In this document: piece after piece, positions 5,679 to 10,620 of the stretch
Position numbering within the stretch: the stretch's first letter is position 1
Layout of the letters: every line of letters starts with the position of its first letter
Origin: Betaproteobacteria bacterium
Lineage (GTDB): Bacteria; Pseudomonadota; Gammaproteobacteria; Burkholderiales; Usitatibacteraceae
DNA length: 10,620 nucleotides
Reading direction: 5' to 3'
NCBI GenBank assembly: GCA_003105245.1
Contig: PQAI01000181.1
Coordinates: 421-11,040, forward strand
Made by a program: the position numbers and the translations under genes
Notes under the pieces: generated by a model
The model's input: the letters and a program-made list of their open reading frames with translations, nothing else
The model's database searches: none
What the model was told of the DNA's origin: nothing

Positions 5679-5771
5679 GGAGTCCAATGGACGCCATCGG
5701 GCGCCCGTCGCGCGGCTTCCCTGCCGGCGGCGAGCGCGCCCCGCCATCCACTTCGCTTGCAAGGAGTCGTC

Positions 5772-7160
5772 ATGATACTGCGCACGATCGCGGCCCTGGT
5801 CACCCTCGGGTTCGCTTCCGCCACCCTGGCCCAGGCGCCCGCCGCCCCCGCGGCCAGGAAGAACATCCCGATGTTCTGCACCAACTGCCACAAGGCCGAC
5901 GCGAACGAGGTCTTCGGCGCCTTCGAGGGCGCCGCCTTCAAGTCGCAGTCCATCCAGTTGAAGATCGACGGCGCGACCGAGATCGTGCGCTTCGACAAGA
6001 ACGCCCTGAAGGTCATCGACGCGGGCGAGCCGAAGAAGCCCGAGGCCCTCTCCGACATCCGCAAGGGCCACGAGACGAAGATCGCCTTCGTGGAGAAGGA
6101 CGGCGTCAAGACCGCCACCGAGATCCGCTTCAAGGGCCCGATCAAGATCGCCCCCGAGAAGCTGGTGAAATACGACGAGGTCGCGGCCCTGGTGGCCAAG
6201 GGCCCCGAGGCCGGCAACTACATGCTGGTCGACTCCCGGCCGCTGCCCCGCGTGCAGGAAGGGACCATCCCGACGGCGGTGAACATCCCGTTCTCGACGA
6301 AGGGCTTCGACGACCTCGCGAGGAAGATGCTGCCGGCGGACAAGGCCAAGCGCGTCATCTTCTTCTGCCAGGGCATCACCTGCATGCTGAGCCCCAATTC
6401 GCTGCGCCGCGCCGAGGCGATGGGCTACACGAACCTGAAGGTCTACCGCGAAGGCTGGCCGGAGTGGACCACGAAGAACGTGGGCGTGCTCGCGGCCGCG
6501 CACCTGAAGGACGCCTGGATCGCCAAGGCCATTCCGCACGTCCTGATCGACGCGCGCTCCCCGGCCGAGATGCAGGCGGGATTCGTCCCGGGCGCCGTCT
6601 CCGTCGAGCCGTCGCGCATCGCGAAGGCCCTGGGCGAGTTCCCGGCGAAGGACCTCAAGGCGCCGATCATGGTCTACGACGGCGGCGACGGGAAGGCGGC
6701 GATGACGGTGGCCCAGGCCATCACGAAGGCGGGCTATTCCTTCGTCACCGTGATCCCGGGCGGGTTCGCCGGCTGGAAGGCCGCCGGCTACGACCTCTAC
6801 GCCGGCCAGGCGAGCACGCGCGTGGCCTACGTGCCCAAGCCGCGCCCCGGCGACATCGGCATCGACGCGTTCAAGGCGCTCGCCGCCACCACGCCCGCCG
6901 ACACCCTCATCCTCGATGTGCGCAACCAGGACGAGGCCAACGCCGGCATGATCAAGGGCGCCAAGCTCATCCCCGACGAGGAGCTGCTCTCGCGCCTGGG
7001 CGAGCTGCCCAGGGACAAGCGCATCGTCGCGCACTGCGCCACGGGCGTGCGCGCCGAGATGGCCTACCACAAGCTCAAGGAGAAGGGCTACAACGTCGCC
7101 TTCGTGAAGGGCGACATCGCGATCGACAAGTCCGGCAAGCTCACGATCACGCCGAACTGA
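5772..7160 (+). CDS. Exported CxxCH protein with three rhodanese-like domains
   Basis: 462-aa protein with a Sec signal peptide (MILRTIAALVTLGFASATLAQA, cleavage about 22) placing it in the periplasm. FCTNCH (35-40) carries a CxxCH, a possible covalent haem site or a redox/metal dithiol, followed by an unfamiliar strand-rich region (about 55-128). Three rhodanese-like modules follow. The first (about 130-235) has Cys199 in the active loop (FFCQGITC, with Cys204). The second (about 250-345) has VYDGGDG, with Asp303 where the catalytic Cys belongs, so it is probably inactive. The third (about 362-460) has Cys422 in HCATGVR. The ATG at 5772 has AAGGAG five bases upstream; earlier in-frame starts would bury the signal peptide. 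A role in periplasmic sulfur transfer or sulfide/thiosulfate chemistry is inferred. I do not recognise a named gene. Confidence 0.85.
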   Translation: MILRTIAALVTLGFASATLAQAPAAPAARKNIPMFCTNCHKADANEVFGAFEGAAFKSQSIQLKIDGATEIVRFDKNALKVIDAGEPKKPEALSDIRKGHETKIAFVEKDGVKTATEIRFKGPIKIAPEKLVKYDEVAALVAKGPEAGNYMLVDSRPLPRVQEGTIPTAVNIPFSTKGFDDLARKMLPADKAKRVIFFCQGITCMLSPNSLRRAEAMGYTNLKVYREGWPEWTTKNVGVLAAAHLKDAWIAKAIPHVLIDARSPAEMQAGFVPGAVSVEPSRIAKALGEFPAKDLKAPIMVYDGGDGKAAMTVAQAITKAGYSFVTVIPGGFAGWKAAGYDLYAGQASTRVAYVPKPRPGDIGIDAFKALAATTPADTLILDVRNQDEANAGMIKGAKLIPDEELLSRLGELPRDKRIVAHCATGVRAEMAYHKLKEKGYNVAFVKGDIAIDKSGKLTITPN

Positions 7161-7177
7161 GCCGGGCGGCGGACACT

Positions 7178-7209
7178 CGAAGGGCGGGGAAACCCGCCCT
7201 TCGTCCTTT
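7178..7209 (+). terminator. Hairpin between convergent rhodanese and iscX genes
   Basis: CGAAGGGCGGG (7178-7188), loop GAAA, CCCGCCCTTCG (7193-7203): an 11-bp perfect stem with a stable GAAA tetraloop, 17 bp after the rhodanese stop. The following TCCTTT is a weak T-run for the + strand, and the minus strand has none, so it is a better terminator for the rhodanese gene than for the isc operon. Confidence 0.65.
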
Positions 7210-7211
7210 CA

Positions 7212-7406
7212 CTACTCCACTTCCTCGATCCAGGCCATCTGGATCGCCTCGAGAATCTTCTCGCCGGAGCGGTCCGGCGAGTCGCTGAAGCCCTCGAGCC
7301 CCATCACCCACTGGTGCAGGTCGGTGAAGCGGATCGTCTTCGGGTCGATGTCGGGATGCTTGTCGGCGAGCGAGACGGCGATCCTGCGCGTGTCGGTCCA
7401 TTTCAT
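7212..7406 (-). CDS. iscX: Fe-S assembly protein IscX
   Basis: 64-aa acidic protein starting [10 protein letters not shown], then LADKHPDIDPKTIRFTDL and ending MAWIEEVE, all typical of IscX (YfhJ), a small adaptor that binds IscS and iron and adjusts the rate of cluster assembly. The ATG at 7406 overlaps the fdx stop (ATGA) and has GGAGGG six bases upstream, inside fdx. The open frame continues upstream but only as the shadow of fdx. It is the last gene of the operon. Confidence 0.95.
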   Translation of the reverse strand: MKWTDTRRIAVSLADKHPDIDPKTIRFTDLHQWVMGLEGFSDSPDRSGEKILEAIQMAWIEEVE

Positions 7407-7744
7407 CGCTTTCCCTCCGAAACCTGGTTGATCGTGTACCTGGGAATCTCCACCGTCAGCGGCTCGTCGCCCACCTTCGCCTGGCAGGAAAGTCGCGAGG
7501 TGAATTCCAGGCCCCACGCCTTGTCGAGGAGGTCGTCCTCCTTGTCGCTCGCCGGCTCCAGCGAGTCGAAGCCCTCGCGCACGATCACGTGGCAGGTGGT
7601 GCAGGCGCAGGACTTCTCGCAGGCGTGCTCGATCTCGATGCCGCGGGCGAGGAGGTTGTCGCAGAGGGTGGTCCCGGGCTCGGCGTCGAACTGCGTGCCC
7701 TGCGGGCAGAGCGCCTCGTGCGGCAGGACGGTCACGCGCGTCAT
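7403..7744 (-). CDS. fdx: ISC-type [2Fe-2S] ferredoxin
   Basis: 113-aa adrenodoxin-type ferredoxin that supplies electrons for Fe-S cluster assembly. The ligands are Cys42, Cys48, Cys51 and Cys87, spaced C-x5-C-x2-C-x35-C as in E. coli Fdx, with the extra Cys46 also present ([16 protein letters not shown] at 40-54). The C-terminus [10 protein letters not shown] is typical. The start at 7744 overlaps the hscA stop (ATGA) and the gene overlaps iscX by 4 bp, so the three genes are translationally coupled. Confidence 0.96.
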   Translation of the reverse strand: MTRVTVLPHEALCPQGTQFDAEPGTTLCDNLLARGIEIEHACEKSCACTTCHVIVREGFDSLEPASDKEDDLLDKAWGLEFTSRLSCQAKVGDEPLTVEIPRYTINQVSEGKR

Positions 7745-9612
7745 TTCGTCGGCACCTCGTCGAGGCGGCGGCCCGCGAGCGCGCGCGAGACGGAACGGTC
7801 CATGCGGCGCGCCGCGAAGGACTCGCTCGCGCGGTTGAGCGACTCCACGGCCGCCTTGAGCCCGCGGTGGTCCGTGCCCCGGCGCGCGGCATCCAGCGAG
7901 GCGATCCCGGCCTCCAGCGCCGCGCGTTCCTCGCCCGAGAGGAGGTCCCCGTCCTGCTCCAGCGCGGCGCGCAGCGCCGCGGCCAGGCCTTCGGCCTCCA
8001 CGCGCTGCTCGGCCAGGGCCCTCGCGTCGCGGTCGGCCTGCGCGTGCTCGAAGCCGGCGCGCAGCATCGTGGCCACCTCGTCGTCGGTGAGGCCGTAGGA
8101 GGGCTTCACCACCACCGAGGAGGCCACCCCCGTCGTCTTCTCGCGCGCGGAGACCGACAGCAGCCCGTCGGCGTCCACCTGGAAGGTGACGGCGATGCGC
8201 GCCGCACCCGCCACCATGGGCGGGATGCCGCGCAGCTCGAAGCGGGCGAGCGAGCGGCAGTCGGAGACGAGCTCGCGCTCGCCCTGCACGACGTGGATCG
8301 CCATGGCCGTCTGGCCGTCCTTGAAGGTGGTGAACTCCTGGGCGCGCGCCACGGGAATGGTGGAATTGCGCGGGATGACCTTCTCCACGAGCCCGCCCAT
8401 CGTCTCCAGCCCGAGCGAGAGGGGGATCACGTCGAGGAGCAGCCAGTCGTCGCCCGGCGCGCGGTTGCCCGCCAGCGCGTTGGCCTGGATGGCGGCGCCG
8501 AGCGCCACGACCTGCTCGGGGTCCAGGTTCACCAGCGGCTCGCGGCCGAAGAACTGCGCCACGGCGCGCTGCAGGTGGGGCATGCGGGTCGCTCCGCCCA
8601 CGAGCACCACGCCGTCGACCTGCGACACGGCGAGCTTCGCGTCGCGAAGCGCCTTGCGCGTGGGGCCGAGCGTGCGCTGGACGAGGGGCGCGGAGATCTC
8701 CACGAACTCCCGCCTCGTGAGGCCCAGGTGAAGCTGCTGGCCCCAGGTGAGCGTGACCTGCGCGTCGGCGGATTCCTGCGTGGTGAGGCGCTCCTTCACC
8801 TGCCGCGCGGCCGCGAGCAGGCGCCGCGTGTCGCGGCCCGAGGCGTCCGCCAGCCCGTGCGTGACCCGCCAGTGCATGGCGATGGCCTGGTCGAAGTCGT
8901 CGCCGCCCAGGGCGGAATCGCCGTTGGTCGCGAGCACCTCGAAGACGCCGCGCGTGAGCCGCAGGATGGAGATGTCGAAGGTGCCGCCGCCCAGGTCGAA
9001 GATGGCGAAGGTCCCCTCGGAGGCGTTGTCGAGCCCGTAGGCGATGGCGGCCGCCGTGGGCTCGTTGAGCAGGCGCAGCACGTTGAGCCCCGCCAGGCGC
9101 GCCGCGTCCTTCGTGGCCTGCCGCTGCGAGTCGTCGAAGTAGGCGGGGACGGTGACCACGGCGCCGTGCAGCTCTCCCCCCAGGCTCTCCTCCGCGCGCA
9201 CGCGCAGCGCCTTCAGGATGTCCGCCGAGACCTGCACCGGCGAGCGCAGCCCCGCCGCCGTCTCGATGGCGACCATGCCGGGCGCGTCGACGAAGCGGTA
9301 GGGAAGCGCGCCGTACTTCGCCACGTCGGCCACGCCGCGGCCCATGAAGCGCTTGACGGAAACGACCGTGTTGGCCGGGTCGTCCGCGGCGCGCGCCTGC
9401 GCCCCGTAGCCGACCTCGGCCTCGCCGCCGGCGCCGTAGTGGACGATCGACGGCAGGAGAACCCGGCCTTCGGCGTCGGGCAGGCACTCGGCGGACGAGC
9501 TTCGCACCGTGGCCACCAGCGAATGCGTGGTGCCCAGGTCGATGCCCACGGCGAGGCGGCGCTGGTGCGGCTCGGGCGACTCGCCGGGTTCGGAGATCTG
9601 CAGGAGGGACAT
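7741..9612 (-). CDS. hscA: Fe-S chaperone HscA (Hsp70 family)
   Basis: 623-aa specialised Hsp70 that, with HscB and ATP, promotes transfer of the [2Fe-2S] cluster from IscU to acceptor proteins. The ATPase domain shows phosphate-1 GIDLGTTHS (23-31), phosphate-2 FDLGGGTFD (205-213) and adenosine motif [11 protein letters not shown] (335-345). The linker region [10 protein letters not shown] (394-403) leads to a substrate-binding domain with VIPRNSTIP (412-420), then a helical lid. The length suits HscA, and the position between hscB and fdx separates it from DnaK. The start at 9612 lies 1 bp after the hscB stop. Large open frames on the opposite strand are composition artefacts. Confidence 0.97.
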   Translation of the reverse strand: MSLLQISEPGESPEPHQRRLAVGIDLGTTHSLVATVRSSSAECLPDAEGRVLLPSIVHYGAGGEAEVGYGAQARAADDPANTVVSVKRFMGRGVADVAKYGALPYRFVDAPGMVAIETAAGLRSPVQVSADILKALRVRAEESLGGELHGAVVTVPAYFDDSQRQATKDAARLAGLNVLRLLNEPTAAAIAYGLDNASEGTFAIFDLGGGTFDISILRLTRGVFEVLATNGDSALGGDDFDQAIAMHWRVTHGLADASGRDTRRLLAAARQVKERLTTQESADAQVTLTWGQQLHLGLTRREFVEISAPLVQRTLGPTRKALRDAKLAVSQVDGVVLVGGATRMPHLQRAVAQFFGREPLVNLDPEQVVALGAAIQANALAGNRAPGDDWLLLDVIPLSLGLETMGGLVEKVIPRNSTIPVARAQEFTTFKDGQTAMAIHVVQGERELVSDCRSLARFELRGIPPMVAGAARIAVTFQVDADGLLSVSAREKTTGVASSVVVKPSYGLTDDEVATMLRAGFEHAQADRDARALAEQRVEAEGLAAALRAALEQDGDLLSGEERAALEAGIASLDAARRGTDHRGLKAAVESLNRASESFAARRMDRSVSRALAGRRLDEVPTK

Positions 9613-9613
9613 C

Positions 9614-10183
9614 TCAGGAACGGCCTTTCACCATGGCGTGGCCGTGCGCGCCCTCGGCCATCGCCTCGAGCGCGTCGTCGATCTCGGCCTCGATCTTGTC
9701 CAGGAAGCGCAGCTTCCTCACCAGCGAGCAGCCGGCGTCGTAGTTGCGTTCGCCGCCCAGGGCGCGCGCCAGGAGCGACTGCATCTCGCCCCGCTCGGCG
9801 TGGATCTCGCGGCGAAGCCCCTCGAGCGCGGCCTCGTCGCGATCCGCGCGCCCCTGCGCCACGGCCTCGCGCCACTCCATCTGCTGCAGGAGGAAGTCCG
9901 GCGGCATGGCGGTGTTGGATTCCTCGCCCGTGTCGAAGCCCTTGAGGCCCAGCAGGTAGCGCGCGCGGTCGACGGGGTTGCGAAGCGTCCGGTAGGCCTC
10001 GTTGGCCCGCGCCGCCCACTGCATCGCCACGCGCCGCTCGGCCTCGCTCGCCGAGGCGAAGCGGTCGGGGTGCACGCGTCCCTGCAGGTCGCGGTAGGCG
10101 CGCTCCAGCGCTGCCGCGTCCAGGGCGTAGGAGACGGGCAGGCCGAGGAGCTCGAAGTGGTTGCGGGAGAATTCGGGCGTCAT
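9614..10183 (-). CDS. hscB: Fe-S co-chaperone HscB (J-domain protein)
   Basis: 189-aa J-domain protein that brings IscU to HscA and stimulates its ATPase. The N-terminal J domain (about 5-80) starts NHFELLGLP, has HPD at 38-40, and continues with [19 protein letters not shown]. The C-terminal three-helix domain (about 90-180) is the IscU-binding part. The length is usual for the family (about 170 aa) with a slightly longer tail. The ATG at 10183 lacks a clear Shine-Dalgarno site; the nearest G-rich run is inside a hairpin about 15-30 nt upstream. An 85-bp gap separates it from iscA. Confidence 0.95.
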   Translation of the reverse strand: MTPEFSRNHFELLGLPVSYALDAAALERAYRDLQGRVHPDRFASASEAERRVAMQWAARANEAYRTLRNPVDRARYLLGLKGFDTGEESNTAMPPDFLLQQMEWREAVAQGRADRDEAALEGLRREIHAERGEMQSLLARALGGERNYDAGCSLVRKLRFLDKIEAEIDDALEAMAEGAHGHAMVKGRS

Positions 10184-10194
10184 GGATGCGGAAA

Positions 10195-10262
10195 GGGGGC
10201 GTGCGCCGCCCCCTCCCGTCGCTGGATTTTCGGCTCGCTCCCCGGCCGAGGCCGGCCGGGGA
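10195..10262 (-). other. Two hairpins in the iscA-hscB gap
   Basis: Read in the direction of the operon, the first hairpin is a 9-bp stem (10262-10254 with 10247-10239, TCCCCGGCC type arms, 6-nt loop) starting 7 bp after iscA. The second is a 7-bp stem (10213-10207 with 10201-10195, CGCCCCC/GGGGGCG arms, 5-nt loop), ending 11 bp before the hscB ATG. After the second only three T follow. They could be a weak terminator, an RNA-processing or stabilising element, or a translation control for hscB. All other gaps in this operon are 1 bp or overlaps. Confidence 0.6.
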
Positions 10263-10268
10263 ACGGGG

Positions 10269-10592
10269 TCAGACGTTGAACGACTCCCCGCACCCGCAAC
10301 GGTCCTTCTCGTTCGGGTTGTGGAACTTGAAGCCCTCGTTGAGGCCCTCGCGAACGAAGTCGAGCTCCGTGCCGTCGAGGTAGGCGAGGCTCTTCGGGTC
10401 GATGAGCACCTTCACGCCGTTCGACTCGAACTGGAGGTCGCCCTCCTGCGCCTCGTCGGCGAACTCGAGCTTGTAGGCCATGCCGGAGCAGCCGGTGGTC
10501 TTGACCCCGAGGCGAAGGCCGATGCCCTTGCCCCGCTTGGCGATGTAGCGCTGCACGTGCTGTGCCGCGCGGTCGGTGAGCGTCACGGCCAT
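10269..10592 (-). CDS. iscA: A-type Fe-S carrier IscA
   Basis: 107-aa A-type carrier that binds iron or Fe-S clusters and delivers them to apoproteins, especially for [4Fe-4S] assembly. The three conserved cysteines are Cys35 (TTGCSGMAY), Cys99 and Cys101 (RCGCGESF). The start [14 protein letters not shown] and the total length are standard for IscA. The start at 10592 lies 1 bp after the stop of the upstream gene, which by position is iscU. Confidence 0.97.
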   Translation of the reverse strand: MAVTLTDRAAQHVQRYIAKRGKGIGLRLGVKTTGCSGMAYKLEFADEAQEGDLQFESNGVKVLIDPKSLAYLDGTELDFVREGLNEGFKFHNPNEKDRCGCGESFNV

Positions 10593-10593
10593 T

Positions 10594-10620
10594 TCAGTCC
10601 GCCGCCTTCTTCGCCGGGTC
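10594..10620 (-). CDS. iscU: 3' end of iscU (partial)
   Basis: The last eight codons (DPAKKAAD) and a TGA stop of a gene that continues past the right edge. The Lys/Ala-rich end suits the C-terminus of betaproteobacterial IscU scaffolds, and iscU precedes iscA in the conserved isc order. The fragment is too short for a call by sequence; position carries it. Confidence 0.65.
   Translation of the reverse strand, partial: DPAKKAAD

Noticed and set aside
4828..5751. 307-codon minus-strand frame spanning the methyltransferase gene
   Set aside because: Shadow in a different frame; the 4974-5555 frame carries the SAM-binding motif instead.
5751..5766. CGCTTGCAAGG before the rhodanese gene, identical to the -12 part of the sigma-54 promoter
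   Set aside because: No GG at the required -24 position; the AAGG belongs to the ribosome-binding site.
7403..9487. Minus-strand frame of 694 codons covering most of hscA
   Set aside because: Only the last 113 codons (fdx) are real; the rest is an Arg/Pro/Gly-rich shadow of hscA in another frame.
7867..9945. Very long + strand open frame opposite hscA and hscB (692 codons)
   Set aside because: It is antisense to two certain genes, is rich in Arg/Gly/His/Ala as expected from a G+C-rich complement, and shows no domain.

Overview
The window is very G+C-rich and densely coded, with mostly G/C third positions. Its gene set points to a betaproteobacterium. The evidence is an ISC iron-sulfur operon in proteobacterial order, a DUF3460-type small protein (a family I associate with Betaproteobacteria), serB behind what looks like the end of mfd, and a GlrK-QseG-GlrR two-component cluster. 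I cannot name the genus. Most of the window reads as vertically inherited core genome, with no mobile elements, tRNAs, rRNAs or CRISPR arrays.

Layout. (1) 1-931, + strand: tail of an upstream gene (probably mfd), then serB coupled through an ATGA overlap. (2) 928-1137, - strand: a 69-aa DUF3460-like protein whose stop codon shares a CTAG with the serB stop. (3) 1265-4654, + strand: histidine kinase GlrK (QseE), a QseG-like lipoprotein starting at TTG, and the sigma-54 activator GlrR (QseF). (4) 4655-4973: a 319-bp stretch without a protein gene, the most interesting part of the window. It holds two exact TGTC-N10-GACA GlrR-type operators, a perfect IHF consensus between them, a near-consensus sigma-54 promoter, and about 115 bp later a textbook intrinsic terminator. 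No ATG lies between promoter and terminator, so this looks like a small RNA gene controlled by the adjacent GlrR. (5) 4974-5555, - strand: a class I SAM-dependent methyltransferase-like protein. (6) 5556-5771: an A+T-rich divergent promoter region. (7) 5772-7160, + strand: a secreted protein with a CxxCH motif and three rhodanese-like modules. (8) 7212-10620, - strand: the distal ISC operon, iscU(end)-iscA-hscB-hscA-fdx-iscX, tightly packed except for an 85-bp hairpin-containing gap between iscA and hscB.

How the genes work together. GlrK would sense an envelope signal, probably helped by the lipoprotein, and phosphorylate GlrR. In Enterobacteriaceae GlrR, with IHF and sigma-54, activates the small RNA gene glmY, which lies next to glrK. 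Here the same logic appears on the other side of the cluster, just after glrR, with an RNA that does not look like GlmY to me. The ISC genes encode the carrier/scaffold, chaperone and ferredoxin parts of Fe-S cluster assembly. The rhodanese protein suggests sulfur handling in the periplasm, but its proximity to isc may be coincidental because the two are convergent.
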